Assembly: GCF_012911015.1 (NCBI RefSeq)
Contig: NZ_WVVV01000006.1
Coordinates: 88,830 to 152,829 of the forward strand
Origin: Chelativorans sp. ZYF759
Lineage (GTDB): Bacteria; Pseudomonadota; Alphaproteobacteria; Rhizobiales; Rhizobiaceae
DNA length: 64,000 nucleotides
Direction of reading: 5' to 3'
Shown here: piece by piece, positions 31,447 through 44,803 of the stretch
Layout of the letters: the number at the start of each line of letters is the position of its first letter
Numbering within the stretch: position 1 is the first letter of the stretch
The notes under the pieces: generated by a model
Told to the model about the DNA's origin: nothing
Seen by the model: the letters and a program-made list of their open reading frames with translations, nothing else
Databases searched by the model: none
Position numbers and translations under genes: made by a program

Positions 31447-32064
31447 TCAGCGCGAGTAGTACTCGACGACCAGGTTCGGCTCCATCTGCACCGCGAAGGG
31501 CACATCGGAGAGGCCGGGAACGCGGCCGAAGGTGGCGACCATCTTGGAGTGGTCCACCTCGATGTAGTCCGGCACGTCACGCTCGGCCATCTGGGAAGCT
31601 TCCAGAACGATCGCGAGCTGCTTGGAGGCGTCCTTGATCTCGACCACATCGCCCGGCTTGCAGCGGAAGGACGGAATGTTGACCCGGCGACCGTTGACCT
31701 TGATGTGGCCGTGATTGACGAACTGGCGCGCGGCAAAGATCGTGGGAACGAACTTGGCGCGATAGACGACGGCGTCGAGGCGCGACTCCAGCAGGCCGAT
31801 GAGGGTCTCGGGCGTATCGCCCTTGCGGCGGTTGGCCTCCTCGTAGGTCTTGCGGAACTGCTTCTCGGAGATATCGCCGTAGTGACCCTTCAGCTTCTGC
31901 TTGGCGCGCAGCTGCAGGCCGAAATCGGACAGCTTGCCCTTGCGGCGCTGGCCGTGCTGGCCGGGGCCGTATTCACGGCGGTTGACCGGGGACTTCGGAC
32001 GGCCCCAGATGTTTTCGCCCAAACGGCGGTCGAGCTTGTATTTCGCAGAATGGCGCTTGCTCAT
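31447..32064 (-). CDS. rpsD: 30S ribosomal protein S4
   Basis: A 205-residue protein starting [20 protein letters not shown]. The S4 domain is present ([20 protein letters not shown], then [20 protein letters not shown]) and the C-terminus LVVEYYSR is typical. It nucleates 30S assembly by binding the 16S 5' domain. AAAAGGAAATGCG precedes the ATG. It is monocistronic with its own terminator, as in most alphaproteobacteria. Confidence 0.98.
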   Translation of the reverse strand: MSKRHSAKYKLDRRLGENIWGRPKSPVNRREYGPGQHGQRRKGKLSDFGLQLRAKQKLKGHYGDISEKQFRKTYEEANRRKGDTPETLIGLLESRLDAVVYRAKFVPTIFAARQFVNHGHIKVNGRRVNIPSFRCKPGDVVEIKDASKQLAIVLEASQMAERDVPDYIEVDHSKMVATFGRVPGLSDVPFAVQMEPNLVVEYYSR

Positions 32065-32362
32065 CGCATTTCCTTTTCAAACGCTTGTATCCGCCACCGG
32101 AAGTGACGGACGAAGGAAACGCGCCCTCCTCTGGCTCCCTCACCGGGAACCCGACAGGCCAGACCGCGCACGCTTTGCGGGAATGGCCACGGGACACGTC
32201 AAATGAATTGCCGGACACGAAGGCCCGGCAATGGCGCGGAAATAGGCGAAAGCCGGCCACGTGTCAACCGCGCGGGGCTTAACGTCATCTACAGGAATTA
32301 CGTCGAAGTTTACGCAGGGGTCGGTCGATCGGCACGCCGAAAGAATCGCCGGGGACAATGGA

Positions 32363-34135
32363 ATGGGACAATCTGCCGTGGGGCGCGTCTGGACGACGAT
32401 CGCCCGGAGCCTTCGCCTGAAGGTTCTGCTGCTGGTGCTGGGGGCACTTCTGCTGCTCGCCGTCCCGGCCACGTTCGCCTTTCAATGGATCATCGGCAGC
32501 ACGACACTCACGCTGGGCACGCTCTTTGCCGAACGGCAGATCCTCTATGATCGCCAGCGCGGGCTTGGCGCCCTCAACCGCGAAGTCGCGCTCGCAGAGA
32601 CGCTGTCGCGCTCGCCGGTAATCATGGACTGGGCCCGGGCCGAATCGGTAGCGCCGCTGCGCAATCGCGGGCTGGCGGAACTGGAACACTATCGCCAGGC
32701 CTTCGTGGACGGCAGCTACTTCTTCGTCGTCGATGCATCTGGCAACTATTATTTCAACGATCGCGACGGCAGTTATACGGGCGACCAGCTGCGCTACAGG
32801 CTTTCGCCGAGCAATCCCCGCGATGGATGGTACTACGCCACCTCCGCCATGGGGCCGGGCTGCCAGCTCAATGTCGACAATGACGACGAGCTTCGGGTGA
32901 CCAAGGTCTGGATCAACTGCGTGGTGCAGCAAGGCGAGGACGTGCTGGGCGTGGTGGGAACGGGCATCGACCTGTCGACCTTCATCCGCAACGTGGTGGA
33001 GAGCGACCAGACCGGCGTGGAAAGCCTCTTCGTCGACGAGGGCGGCGCCATCCAGGCGACACGCGACGCAAGCCGCATCGAGTTCCACAGCATCACGCGG
33101 CAGGAGGAGGACCGCAGGACCATCTTCCACATGCTCGATCGCGCAACCGACCGGGCCGAACTGGCCGACATGATGACCGTCGCCAGGAGCGAGAACAGGC
33201 CCGTCTCCGCCACCTTCATGCGGGTGGAAGGTCGCAAACGCCTGGTCGGGGTCGGCTATCTCGATCAGCTGGGCTGGTACAATGTCACGGTCATGGACGT
33301 GGACGCCATCATCGACCGGCGGCTGTTCCTGCCCGTTGGCGCCCTGCTCCTGACAATGATGGCGAGTGTGGCGTTCTTCGCGGTCTGGCTGTTCAAGCGC
33401 AGCGTCCTCGACCGGCTCGCCCAGGCCCAAGCCTCCCTCTCCTCCGTCGAGGCCGGCGATTTCTCGCGCCGCCTCGATGGTTTCGGCCGCGACGAGATCG
33501 GCCGGATGGCCGCCACGATCAACCGCATGTCCTCGGCGGTGAAGCTCAACCGGGACGAACTCGAGTTCGCCGTGCGCGAGCGGACGCAACGGCTCGAGAG
33601 CATCGCCTATCTGGATTCCATGTGCGGCATCCTTAACCGGCGCGGGGCGGTCGACGCCTTCGCGCAGGCCGAACGCGCCGGCGGCGCAGACCAGACGACC
33701 GGATTCGTTCTCGTCGACATCGACAATTTCAAGGAATTCAACGACACGCATGGTCACCGGGCCGGCGATGCGGTGGTGATCGCGGTTGCCGAAAGGCTGC
33801 TCGCGCTGACCAGCGAGGGCGAATTCTGCGGACGGTGGGGCGGCGACGAGTTCGTGGTGATTCTTCCCGACTGCGAAGATTATCGGCTTCAGGCAAGCCT
33901 GCGGCGGCTGCATGCGGGGCTTGTCGATGAGCCGGTCGCGTTGCCGGACGGCTCGCATCTTGCCATCACCGTCAGCATGGGTGCCGGACTGTCGCCACGG
34001 GGCGAAGGACTCGACGAAGCGGCGCACCGGGCGGATCTGGCGCTCTACCGGGCCAAGCGCAGCGGGCGCAATCGCTGGGCAATCCACGACCCCAAACACG
34101 ACGTCGCGCTCAGCGACGGCTTTGCCGCAGCCTGA
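32363..34135 (+). CDS. Membrane diguanylate cyclase with dCache-HAMP-GGDEF
   Basis: A 590-residue protein: an N-terminal membrane helix (LKVLLLVLGALLLLAVPATF), a periplasmic Cache-type sensor (about residues 50-330, with YFFVVDASGNYYFND and GVVGTGIDLSTFI), a second helix (PVGALLLTMMASVAFFAVWL), a HAMP domain (RLDGFGRDEIGRMAATINRM) and a GGDEF domain with GRWGGDEFVVIL. The signature is intact, so cyclase activity is expected. No R-x-x-D inhibitory site is present before the motif. The 298 bases upstream hold the divergent rpsD promoter region and nothing else I can support. Confidence 0.88.
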   Translation: MGQSAVGRVWTTIARSLRLKVLLLVLGALLLLAVPATFAFQWIIGSTTLTLGTLFAERQILYDRQRGLGALNREVALAETLSRSPVIMDWARAESVAPLRNRGLAELEHYRQAFVDGSYFFVVDASGNYYFNDRDGSYTGDQLRYRLSPSNPRDGWYYATSAMGPGCQLNVDNDDELRVTKVWINCVVQQGEDVLGVVGTGIDLSTFIRNVVESDQTGVESLFVDEGGAIQATRDASRIEFHSITRQEEDRRTIFHMLDRATDRAELADMMTVARSENRPVSATFMRVEGRKRLVGVGYLDQLGWYNVTVMDVDAIIDRRLFLPVGALLLTMMASVAFFAVWLFKRSVLDRLAQAQASLSSVEAGDFSRRLDGFGRDEIGRMAATINRMSSAVKLNRDELEFAVRERTQRLESIAYLDSMCGILNRRGAVDAFAQAERAGGADQTTGFVLVDIDNFKEFNDTHGHRAGDAVVIAVAERLLALTSEGEFCGRWGGDEFVVILPDCEDYRLQASLRRLHAGLVDEPVALPDGSHLAITVSMGAGLSPRGEGLDEAAHRADLALYRAKRSGRNRWAIHDPKHDVALSDGFAAA

Positions 34136-34144
34136 CCGAGAGCA

Positions 34145-34930
34145 TCAAGTGGCCAGCCCGAAACCCTGAAGCAGGCGGGCGGTCGCACGCGGCGGGGTGC
34201 CGGAGGTGAAGATCGCGAGGTCCGGTCCGTCGCGGTCCGCCTCCGCCTCATCACCCTTCAGAAACGTCAAGGCGCGGCGCGCGATCGCCTCGGCCGGATC
34301 GATCCAGTCGACCGGCCAGGGTGCCGTCTTGCGCATACGATTGACCAGGAACGGATAGTGCGTGCAGGCCAGAACCACGATGTCGGTACGCCGGCCGTCC
34401 GTTTCCACGAAGCAGGGTTCGATCTCGGCACGGACGGCCTCCTCGTCGACACGGCCCTCGCGCATATAGGTCTCCGCAAGGCCGGCCAGCCGGTCGCTGC
34501 CCACGAGGCGGACATGGCATTTCTGCGCCCAGTCGCGGATCAGCTCGCGCGTGTATTGCCGCTTTACCGTGCCGGGCGTGGCGAGCACGGCGACGACGCC
34601 CGAGCGGGTGCGCTCGGCCGCCGGCTTGATGGCAGGTACCGTGCCGACGAAGTGGCGTCCGGGAAAGGCCGCCCGCAGTGGCGCCAGCACGATGGTGGAG
34701 GCGGTGTTGCAGGCGATGACGGAGACCACCGGGTCGTGCTCGGCGAGGAGCCCGCCGAAGAGCTCCACGATGCGGTCGCTGAGCGCCGACTCGTCCCACG
34801 CGCCGTAGGGAAAGGCGGCATCGTCGGCGACGTAGACGAAGCGGCGATCGGGCGCGAGAACGCGCAGTTCGCGCAGCACGTTCAGCCCGCCAATGCCGGA
34901 ATCGAAGACGAGAACCGGCCGGGTGTCCAT
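34145..34930 (-). CDS. murI: Glutamate racemase
   Basis: A 261-residue protein. The two catalytic cysteines are present in [10 protein letters not shown] and [10 protein letters not shown], and the opening motif is VFDSGIGGL. It makes D-glutamate for peptidoglycan. It starts one base after the end of trmJ (34932), so the two are a transcription unit. Confidence 0.93.
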   Translation of the reverse strand: MDTRPVLVFDSGIGGLNVLRELRVLAPDRRFVYVADDAAFPYGAWDESALSDRIVELFGGLLAEHDPVVSVIACNTASTIVLAPLRAAFPGRHFVGTVPAIKPAAERTRSGVVAVLATPGTVKRQYTRELIRDWAQKCHVRLVGSDRLAGLAETYMREGRVDEEAVRAEIEPCFVETDGRRTDIVVLACTHYPFLVNRMRKTAPWPVDWIDPAEAIARRALTFLKGDEAEADRDGPDLAIFTSGTPPRATARLLQGFGLAT

Positions 34931-34931
34931 C

Positions 34932-35780
34932 TCAGTCGCCCTCTTCGACCGGCTGCCGGCCGCCCGCCAGCGCATCCGCTTTCGCCTTGCGTTCGGGATA
35001 GCCGCTGCCACGCGGCGCATTGGGCGAGAAATAATCGAGCGAGGAGATGATGCCGCGCAGCACCTTCAGTTCCGAATCCGAGAAGCCGGGGCGCGTCAGG
35101 ACGGCCCGCATGGCATCAATCATCTTCGGCTTCTTGGGCGCCGGGCGGAAATAGCCGCGCGCCTCCAGCGCCTCCTCCAGGTGCTGGAACAGGCTGAAAA
35201 GCGCGGCCTTGTCGGCGGGTTCGAATTCCGGCCCGGAAAAGGGCACCATGGTCTCGGGCGTGAGCCCCGACTTCATCCATTCATAGGACATCAGAAGGAC
35301 CGCCTGGGCGACGTTGAGCGAGGCGAAGGCAGGATTGACGGGAAAGGTCACGATCTCGTCGGCGAGCGCGACTTCCTCGTTGGTCAGTCCCCAACGCTCG
35401 CGGCCGAACATGATGCCGGTCTTCTGCCCCGCCACATGGCGGGCACGCAGCAGGTTGCTTGCCTCAACCGGGCCGCGCACGGTCTTGAAGCCGTCGCGCT
35501 CGCGCGCCGTGGTGGCGACGACGAAGACGAGGCCCTCCAGCGCCTGCTCGGCGGTCTCGAAGACACGCGCGCCGTCGATGACATGATCGGCCCGGCTGGC
35601 GGCGGCGCGCGCACGCTCGTTGGGCCAGCCCTCGCGCGGGTTGACGATGCGCAGTTCCGCCAGGCCGAAATTGGCCATCGCGCGCGCCACCATGCCGATG
35701 TTCTCGCCAAGCTGCGGCTCGACCAGGACGATGACCGGTCCGTCCGTGATGAGTTGCTTGTTGCTGGCCGTGCCTGCCAT
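34932..35780 (-). CDS. trmJ: tRNA (cytidine/uridine-2'-O-)-methyltransferase TrmJ
   Basis: A 282-residue SPOUT methyltransferase: [20 protein letters not shown] opens the fold; [20 protein letters not shown] and [15 protein letters not shown] form the trefoil knot that binds S-adenosylmethionine. A C-terminal helical extension ([20 protein letters not shown]) is typical of TrmJ. The enzyme methylates position 32 of some tRNAs. It is coupled to murI. Confidence 0.9.
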   Translation of the reverse strand: MAGTASNKQLITDGPVIVLVEPQLGENIGMVARAMANFGLAELRIVNPREGWPNERARAAASRADHVIDGARVFETAEQALEGLVFVVATTARERDGFKTVRGPVEASNLLRARHVAGQKTGIMFGRERWGLTNEEVALADEIVTFPVNPAFASLNVAQAVLLMSYEWMKSGLTPETMVPFSGPEFEPADKAALFSLFQHLEEALEARGYFRPAPKKPKMIDAMRAVLTRPGFSDSELKVLRGIISSLDYFSPNAPRGSGYPERKAKADALAGGRQPVEEGD

Positions 35781-35849
35781 GTCCGTCTGCTCCTTCGCTG
35801 GCCAGCCATTGGCACGACAGGCGCCAAAACGGAAGAGCCGGCGCGGGTT

Positions 35850-36749
35850 TCAGCGCCGGAGGAAGTCCCGCATGGCGCGGGCCACCTCGACCGGCTTCTC
35901 GTGAAGGATCCAGTGGCCGGCATCGGCGAAGCGCCGGATGGCGAGGTCCGGGGCGTAGCGATCAAGCCCCTCGATCGTGGAGGGCCGCAGTGCCTGGTCC
36001 GCCTCGCCCCAGAGAAGAAGATGCGGCATCTTCACCTCGAAGCCGCCGAGTTCGGTAAGCTTCAGGACAAGAGAGGCGCCAGGCACGGCGCCGCCTTCCG
36101 GCACGACGAGCGGCGCGGCGCGGTACCAGTTGAGCATGCCGGTCAGGGCGCCCTGCTGCGACCAGGCGTCGAGATAGCCCGCGCGGGTCTCCGCATCCAT
36201 AAAATCGGCGGTCGAGAATTTCTCGATCATGCCCATCAGCCGGCGGTATCCGTCAGCCGACAGGAGCGCCTCGGCGCGGTCGCTCTTCAGGAGGTTGATG
36301 TACTGGCTGGCCTCGCGCTGGGCGGGGTCGTCGAAGATGGCGCGCTGGAAACAGACCGGATGCACGCCATTGGCAATGATCAGATGGGAAAGCCTTTCGG
36401 GGTGCCTGAACGCATAGGCATAGGCGACCGAGGCGCCCCAATCGTGGCCGGCCAGGACGAAGGGTTCATCGGGCGACAGGTGATCGGCAAGCGCGGCGAT
36501 GTCGGCCACGAGGCGCTTGCCGCGATAGGCTTCGACTTCCTGCGGCCGCGAGGAGCGGTTGTAGCCGCGCTGATCGGGGGCGACGAGCCGGAAATCGCCC
36601 GAAAGCGCCTCCATCACGCCCTTCCAGGCCACCCAGTATTCGGGAAAACCGTGCAGGCAGAGGAGCAGCGGCGCGTCACGCGGACCGATTTCGGCATAAC
36701 GAAGCCGCGCCTCCCCCGTATCGTGCTCGCCAAAGCCGAACTTTCCCAT
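35850..36749 (-). CDS. Epoxide-hydrolase-type alpha/beta hydrolase
   Basis: A 299-residue protein. The HGFPEYW oxyanion motif, [12 protein letters not shown], and the nucleophile elbow [12 protein letters not shown] (Asp nucleophile, as in epoxide hydrolases and haloalkane dehalogenases) are present. His is in [11 protein letters not shown]. The lid region contains two tyrosines that could be the epoxide-activating pair. The start at 36749 ([10 protein letters not shown]) avoids a longer frame reaching into the icd upstream region. The substrate is unknown. Confidence 0.87.
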   Translation of the reverse strand: MGKFGFGEHDTGEARLRYAEIGPRDAPLLLCLHGFPEYWVAWKGVMEALSGDFRLVAPDQRGYNRSSRPQEVEAYRGKRLVADIAALADHLSPDEPFVLAGHDWGASVAYAYAFRHPERLSHLIIANGVHPVCFQRAIFDDPAQREASQYINLLKSDRAEALLSADGYRRLMGMIEKFSTADFMDAETRAGYLDAWSQQGALTGMLNWYRAAPLVVPEGGAVPGASLVLKLTELGGFEVKMPHLLLWGEADQALRPSTIEGLDRYAPDLAIRRFADAGHWILHEKPVEVARAMRDFLRR

Positions 36750-36874
36750 GCCGGTTCCCTCCCAACGCCCCCTCACCCCGGTTTGCCTTGCGGGCCGGCA
36801 ATGCTATAGGGGCCGCATTCCGAGACACATTAGGGACGTCGCGTCCCGATTTCAAAGAACGAGGCTGCACGCAC

Positions 36875-38086
36875 ATGGCGAAGATCAAGGTGGAGAATCC
36901 CGTCGTCGAGCTCGACGGGGACGAGATGACGCGGATCATCTGGCAGTTCATCAAGGACAAGCTGATCCACCCCTATCTCGACATCGACCTGAAATATTAC
37001 GATCTCGGCATGGAAAGCCGCGACGCGACCGACGACCAGATCACCGTCGACGCGGCCAATGCGATCAAGAAATACGGCGTCGGCGTGAAATGCGCGACGA
37101 TTACGCCGGACGAGGCGCGCGTCGAGGAATTCGGGCTGAAGCGCATGTACCGCTCGCCCAACGGCACCATCCGCAACATCCTGGGCGGCGTCATCTTCCG
37201 CGAGCCGATCATCGCCAAGAACGTGCCCCGCCTGGTGCCCGGCTGGACCAAGCCGGTGATCGTCGGGCGCCACGCCTACGGCGACCAGTACCGCGCCACC
37301 GACTTCAAGTTCCCCGGCAAGGGCAAGCTGACGATCAAGTTCGTGGGCGAGGACGGACAGACGATCGAGCACGAGGTGTTCGACGCGCCGTCGGCCGGCA
37401 TCGCGATGGCGATGTACAATCTCGACGATTCCATCCGCGATTTCGCCCGCGCCTCCCTGAATTACGGCCTGCAGCGCGGCTATCCGGTTTATCTGTCGAC
37501 CAAGAACACGATCCTGAAGGTCTATGACGGCCGCTTCAAGGACATCTTCCAGGAGATCTACGAGGCGGAGTTCGAGCAGAAGTTCAAGGAAGCCAAGATC
37601 TGGTACGAGCACCGCCTGATCGACGACATGGTGGCGGCCAACCTCAAATGGTCGGGCGGCTATGTGTGGGCGTGCAAGAACTATGATGGCGACGTGCAGT
37701 CCGACACGGTGGCGCAGGGGTTTGGCTCGCTCGGCCTGATGACCTCGGTCCTGATGACGCCGGACGGCCAGACCGTCGAGGCCGAGGCAGCGCACGGCAC
37801 CGTGACGCGCCACTTCCGCCAGCATGAGCGTGGTGAGGAAACCTCGACCAACTCGATCGCCTCGATCTTCGCCTGGACGCGCGGCCTCGCACACCGCGCC
37901 AAGCTGGACAACAATGCCGATCTGAAGAAGTTCGCCGAGACGCTGGAGAAGGTCTGCGTCGACACGGTGGAATCCGGTCACATGACCAAGGATCTGGCGC
38001 TTCTGATCGGCCCCGACCAGCCCTGGCTGTCGACCACCGGCTTCCTCGACAAGGTTGACGAGAACCTTCAGAAGGCGATGGCCTGA
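36875..38086 (+). CDS. icd: Isocitrate dehydrogenase (NADP)
   Basis: A 403-residue enzyme of the eukaryotic-like NADP class used by Rhizobiales. It has [32 protein letters not shown], the substrate-Arg segment and [20 protein letters not shown]. It makes 2-oxoglutarate in the TCA cycle. A strong terminator follows. It is monocistronic. Confidence 0.97.
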   Translation: MAKIKVENPVVELDGDEMTRIIWQFIKDKLIHPYLDIDLKYYDLGMESRDATDDQITVDAANAIKKYGVGVKCATITPDEARVEEFGLKRMYRSPNGTIRNILGGVIFREPIIAKNVPRLVPGWTKPVIVGRHAYGDQYRATDFKFPGKGKLTIKFVGEDGQTIEHEVFDAPSAGIAMAMYNLDDSIRDFARASLNYGLQRGYPVYLSTKNTILKVYDGRFKDIFQEIYEAEFEQKFKEAKIWYEHRLIDDMVAANLKWSGGYVWACKNYDGDVQSDTVAQGFGSLGLMTSVLMTPDGQTVEAEAAHGTVTRHFRQHERGEETSTNSIASIFAWTRGLAHRAKLDNNADLKKFAETLEKVCVDTVESGHMTKDLALLIGPDQPWLSTTGFLDKVDENLQKAMA

Positions 38087-38118
38087 CGACTGGCGCGAAA
38101 GCTGCCGACGATCCATCA

Positions 38119-38153
38119 GAAGCCGCGGTACCCCACCGCGGCTTCTGTCATTT
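38119..38153 (+). terminator. Intrinsic terminator of icd
   Basis: Ten-base arms GAAGCCGCGG and CCGCGGCTTC with a 7-base loop, followed by TGTCATTT, 33 bases after the icd stop. Confidence 0.75.
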
Positions 38154-38204
38154 GGAGGTGATCTTCCTCTTGTATCCTCGCTTCAGGAGCCCAGATATCC
38201 GACC

Positions 38205-38792
38205 ATGAAAGACCTCTCCATCTCCCTTCTCACCATTTGCGGGCTGACCGAGCTGGAACAGCATGGCTCGAGCGGTGTCACCCATGTGCTGTCGATTCTC
38301 GATCCCGATCGCGCGGATCCGGACGATTTCGCCAGCTACGACCGGCATCACCGCACCACGCTGCGCTTTCACGACATCATCCAGCCGATGGGAGACATGA
38401 TCCTGCCAGAGCCGAAGGATGTGGAGGCGGTGCTGAAGTTCGGCGAGGAACTGTCGGCCGAGCCGACAATCGGCGCGGATGCCCATGTGCTGGTGCATTG
38501 CCACATGGGCGTGTCGCGCTCGACGGCGGCGATGACGACGCTTTTGTGCCAGCTGCACCCGCAAGCCGACGAGGACGAGGTGTTTGCGCATCTGCGTTCG
38601 ATCCGGCCGCAGATCTGGCCGAATTCGCGCATGATCGGTTTTGCCGACGCCGCGCTCGGCAAGGAAGGCCGGCTGACCAAGGCGCTGGGGCGGCTTTACG
38701 CCCAGCAGCTCGAATGGAAGCCGGAAATCGCCACCTTCATGGAGACTTACGGCCGCGAGGCGGAAGTGCAGATGGGCCGTACGGCCGCCTGA
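38205..38792 (+). CDS. Dual-specificity-type protein phosphatase
   Basis: A 195-residue protein with the C-x5-R signature VHCHMGVSRSTAAM (near residue 102) and an upstream DIIQPMGDMILPE segment that may supply the general acid. Small tyrosine/dual-specificity phosphatases with this HCxxGxxR-type loop recur in Rhizobiales; the substrate is unknown. The ribosome site (AGGAG) is about 14 bases away, longer than ideal. Confidence 0.78.
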   Translation: MKDLSISLLTICGLTELEQHGSSGVTHVLSILDPDRADPDDFASYDRHHRTTLRFHDIIQPMGDMILPEPKDVEAVLKFGEELSAEPTIGADAHVLVHCHMGVSRSTAAMTTLLCQLHPQADEDEVFAHLRSIRPQIWPNSRMIGFADAALGKEGRLTKALGRLYAQQLEWKPEIATFMETYGREAEVQMGRTAA

Positions 38793-38798
38793 GTTGCC

Positions 38799-41456
<2,658 letters not shown>

Positions 41457-41585
41457 GCCACTGCCTTCGTGAATGCCTGCGCGTGGTGCGCGGGGAAAGA
41501 GACCGCGCCTTTTAGCGTCCGCTCCGCGCACTGTCCAGAAACGCATGGATGCAGGCGCAACGACGCGATGTCTTTGAAACGCAAA

Positions 41586-41616
41586 CCGCCGGCCACGGGC
41601 ATCCCGTGACCGGCGG
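41586..41616 (-). terminator. Intrinsic terminator between recA and alaS
   Basis: A 14-base stem (one mismatch) with a 3-base loop lies just after the recA stop and is followed, read leftward, by a T-rich stretch (GTTTGCGTTTC). Confidence 0.7.
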
Positions 41617-41642
41617 CAATGAAGCCGTGAATGAGAAGAGGC

Positions 41643-42740
41643 CTACATCTCGGCTGCTTCGGCGCCATCCTCATCAAGACCGCCCGGGCCGCCATTCTCG
41701 AGGAACTGCTCGGCGATCAGGCCGGCATTCTGCCGCAAGGACAGCTCGATCTCATTGGCCATCTCGGGATTGTCCTTCAGGAACTGCTTGGCGTTCTCGC
41801 GGCCCTGGCCGAGGCGCTGTGAATTGTAGGAGAACCAGGCGCCCGACTTCTCGACCACGCCAGCCTTGACGCCGAGATCAATCAGCTCGCCAGTCTTCGA
41901 CACGCCTTCGCCATACATGATGTCGAATTCGACCTGCTTGAAGGGCGGCGCGAGCTTGTTCTTGACCACCTTGACGCGGGTCTGGTTGCCGGTGACCTCG
42001 TCGCGATCCTTGACGGCGCCGATGCGGCGGATGTCGAGGCGCACGGAGGCATAGAACTTCAGCGCGTTGCCGCCGGTGGTGGTCTCGGGCGAACCGAACA
42101 TGACGCCGATCTTCATGCGGATCTGGTTGATGAAGACGACCATGGTGTTGGAGCGCGAGATGGAGGCGGTGAGCTTCCTCAGCGCCTGGCTCATCAGGCG
42201 GGCCTGCAGGCCGGGCAGCGAATCGCCCATCTCGCCCTCGATCTCGGCGCGCGGGGTAAGCGCAGCCACCGAATCGACCACCAGCACGTCGATGGCGCCC
42301 GAACGCACCAGCGTGTCGCAGATCTCCAGCGCCTGCTCGCCCGTGTCGGGCTGCGAAATCAGGAGGTTTTCCAGGTCGACGCCCAGCTTGCGCGCATAGA
42401 CGGGATCGAGCGCGTGCTCGGCATCCACGAAGGCACAGATGCCGCCCTTCTTCTGGGCCTCGGCCACCGTGTGCAGCGCCATCGTCGTCTTGCCCGAGCT
42501 TTCCGGGCCATAGATCTCGATGATGCGCCCCTTGGGCAGGCCGCCGACACCAAGCGCGATGTCGAGACCCAGGGACCCGGTGGAAATCGTCTCGATCTCC
42601 ACGACCTGTTCATTGGCGCCGAGCCGCATGATCGAGCCCTTGCCGAAGGCACGCTCGATCTGGGAAAGTGCCGCATCCAGGGCCTTTGACTTGTCCACCG
42701 ATTTTTCCTCTACAAGCCGCAAATTGTTCTGTGCCATCAT
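41643..42740 (-). CDS. recA: Recombinase RecA
   Basis: A 365-residue protein. Walker A is [16 protein letters not shown], the L1/L2 DNA-binding loops are present ([32 protein letters not shown]), and the acidic C-terminus is typical. It loads single-stranded DNA, drives recombination and triggers LexA cleavage. The ATG at 42740 (MM start) has AGGGGT upstream. The promoter region carries LexA-type repeats. Confidence 0.98.
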   Translation of the reverse strand: MMAQNNLRLVEEKSVDKSKALDAALSQIERAFGKGSIMRLGANEQVVEIETISTGSLGLDIALGVGGLPKGRIIEIYGPESSGKTTMALHTVAEAQKKGGICAFVDAEHALDPVYARKLGVDLENLLISQPDTGEQALEICDTLVRSGAIDVLVVDSVAALTPRAEIEGEMGDSLPGLQARLMSQALRKLTASISRSNTMVVFINQIRMKIGVMFGSPETTTGGNALKFYASVRLDIRRIGAVKDRDEVTGNQTRVKVVKNKLAPPFKQVEFDIMYGEGVSKTGELIDLGVKAGVVEKSGAWFSYNSQRLGQGRENAKQFLKDNPEMANEIELSLRQNAGLIAEQFLENGGPGGLDEDGAEAAEM

Positions 42741-42795
42741 ACATACCCCTTGGTGATGAGCGAAAGCCGGTCCAGCCGGTGTCCCAGTGATTTTT

Positions 42796-42877
42796 GTACC
42801 TTTTTTGTTCTGTTTTTGCAAGGGTCGCCAACCCGTTGATGTATAACGTTTATTCCGATCATGTTCTGTTTTCGTCC
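42796..42877 (-). promoter_or_regulatory. LexA-type boxes upstream of recA
   Basis: Read in the recA direction there are three half-sites at 11-base steps, GGAC-N7-GAAC-N7-GAAT (42852-42877), and a further GAAC-N7-GTAC (42796-42810). The alphaproteobacterial LexA box is GAAC-N7-GAAC (equivalently GTTC-N7-GTTC). Each pair has one mismatch. A TATACA at 42840-42845 could be the -10. Autoregulated SOS control of recA is expected. Confidence 0.7.
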
Positions 42878-42957
42878 GCTCCCGTGACGCAACGTTCCCC
42901 CGAAGGTGGACGAAACGCCGCGCGGGGCGTTTGCGGCCTGCCGGGGCGAATCGCGCC

Positions 42958-43887
42958 ATGAGCCCGACGGTTCTCGGCGTGGGCGGGGCGCATGTCGACC
43001 GGCGGGGCCGCGCGGCTGTCGCCTTCGTGCCCGGCGCCTCCAACCCCGGCACCATGCGCGAGGAGGCCGGCGGCGGTACGCTGAATGCGCTGAGGGCCGT
43101 GCGGCGGGAGGGCATCAAGGCGGCCCTCGCCTCGGTTCGTGGCGGCGACGCGGCGGGCGAAACGGTGGCGCGGGCGCTTGCCGAAGCCGGCATCGAGGAC
43201 CGGTCGGCCGTCTTCCTCGACCGCGCGACGCCGAGCTACACCGCGATTCTCGACGAGGCGGGCGACGTGGTGGCGGCGCTGGCCGACATGGGCCTCTACG
43301 AGGCCGCCTTCGAGCGTCAGCTGAGGCGCAAGGGCGTGCGCGAATTCGTTGCCGGCGCCGACTGCATCCTCACCGACGCCAACCTGACCGAAGCGGCCAT
43401 CGCGCGCCTCATCATGGCGGCCGGCACGCGCCCCGTTCACGCCATCGCCATCTCGCCGGCCAAGGCCGGCCGGCTGAAGCCGCATCTCGGCCGGCTGGCA
43501 TGCCTCTTCATGAATGCGCGCGAGGCGGAGGTCCTCAGCGGCGCGGGCGACGCGCATGGAGCCGCCCGCGCGCTGCGCGGGGCCGGGCTGGCAAGCGGGG
43601 TCATTACGCAAGGCGGGGGCCCCGTCATCGGCTTCGATCGCGAGACCCTTTTCGACATCACGCCGCCGCCCCCGGACCTGATCCTCGACGTAACCGGGGC
43701 CGGCGATGCGCTTGCCGGCACCACGATCGCCCGCCTGATACGCGGCGAGCCGTTTGCCGCGGCGCTGCGCGCGGGCATCGCGGCCGCCACGCTCACGGTC
43801 GAAAGCGAAGGCGCCGCCCCTGCTTTCGACCGGGTCGCGCTGGAGGCGCGCCTTCTTCTTGTGCCCGAACCCGTGCCCGTGCCATGA
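42958..43887 (+). CDS. psuK: PfkB-family kinase, probable pseudouridine kinase
   Basis: A 309-residue kinase. The PfkB signatures are present: [15 protein letters not shown] near the substrate site and [20 protein letters not shown] with the catalytic Asp. It lies seven bases before psuG, the pseudouridine-5'-phosphate glycosidase gene, so phosphorylation of pseudouridine is the expected role. It starts 60 bases into the shared divergent region with recA, so the LexA sites could also affect it. Confidence 0.85.
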   Translation: MSPTVLGVGGAHVDRRGRAAVAFVPGASNPGTMREEAGGGTLNALRAVRREGIKAALASVRGGDAAGETVARALAEAGIEDRSAVFLDRATPSYTAILDEAGDVVAALADMGLYEAAFERQLRRKGVREFVAGADCILTDANLTEAAIARLIMAAGTRPVHAIAISPAKAGRLKPHLGRLACLFMNAREAEVLSGAGDAHGAARALRGAGLASGVITQGGGPVIGFDRETLFDITPPPPDLILDVTGAGDALAGTTIARLIRGEPFAAALRAGIAAATLTVESEGAAPAFDRVALEARLLLVPEPVPVP

Positions 43888-43894
43888 GGCGGTG

Positions 43895-44803
43895 ATGAAC
43901 ACGCATCCCCTGCTCGACATCCATCCCGAAGTCGCCGAAGCGCTGTCGGCCGGCAGGCCGGTCGTGGCGCTAGAAAGCACGATCATCACCCATGGCATGC
44001 CGTGGCCCGACAACGACGCGATGGCGCAAGCCGTCGAGAGCGTCATCCGCGAAGAGGGCGCGGTGCCCGCCACCATCGCCGTCATCGACGGGCGGCTGCG
44101 GGTCGGGCTGTCGGACGAAGAACGCCGTGAGTTGGCGCAGACGCAGGGCGCGCTGAAGCTGTCGCGCGCCGATCTGGCCTTCGCCATCTCGGAACGCCGC
44201 AGCGGCGGCACGACGGTGGCCGCCACCATGATCGGCGCACAGATGGCCGGCATCTCCGTCTTCGCTACCGGCGGCATCGGCGGCGTGCACAAGGGCGCGG
44301 AAACGAGCTTCGACATCTCGGCCGATCTCGACGAGCTGGCTCGCACGGCCGTCATCGTGGTGTCGGCCGGCGCCAAGGCGATCCTCGACATCGAGAAGAC
44401 GCTGGAAGTCCTGGAAACGCGCGGCGTGCCGGTGGTGACGTTCGGCAGCGACGTCATGCCGGCCTTCTGGTCGCGCGCCTCGCGCCATCCCGCGCCGCTG
44501 CGCCTCGACACGGCGGAGGCCATCGCCCGCTTCCACAAGACGCGTGGGGACATGGGTATTGCCGGCGGCATGCTGGTGGCCAACCCGGTGCCGGAAAACG
44601 AAGAGATCCCGGCCGACGAGATGGCGGGCTTCATCGCGGCGGCGCAGGAGGAGGCGACACGGCAGGGCGTGACCGGCAAGGCGGTGACGCCGTTCCTGCT
44701 GGCGCGGATCGTGGAGCTGACTGGCGGGCGCAGCCTGGCCACCAACATCGCGCTGGTGAAGAACAACGCGCGGCTTGCGGCAAGGATCGCGCGGGCGCTT
44801 TAA
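43895..44803 (+). CDS. psuG: Pseudouridine-5'-phosphate glycosidase
   Basis: A 302-residue enzyme: VVALESTIITHGMPWPDNDA, then VPATIAVIDGRLRVGL, GGTTVAATMIGAQMAGISVF and TGGIGGVHKGAETSFDISAD are the family blocks. It splits pseudouridine 5'-phosphate to uracil and ribose 5-phosphate. Forms an operon with psuK. Confidence 0.93.
   Translation: MNTHPLLDIHPEVAEALSAGRPVVALESTIITHGMPWPDNDAMAQAVESVIREEGAVPATIAVIDGRLRVGLSDEERRELAQTQGALKLSRADLAFAISERRSGGTTVAATMIGAQMAGISVFATGGIGGVHKGAETSFDISADLDELARTAVIVVSAGAKAILDIEKTLEVLETRGVPVVTFGSDVMPAFWSRASRHPAPLRLDTAEAIARFHKTRGDMGIAGGMLVANPVPENEEIPADEMAGFIAAAQEEATRQGVTGKAVTPFLLARIVELTGGRSLATNIALVKNNARLAARIARAL

Noticed and set aside
34893-36809. A 638-codon plus frame over trmJ and the epoxide hydrolase
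   Set aside because: Antisense shadow of two genes with strong motifs.
42859-44766. A 635-codon minus frame over psuK-psuG
   Set aside because: Both genes on the plus strand have clear family motifs; this frame has none and starts without a ribosome site.
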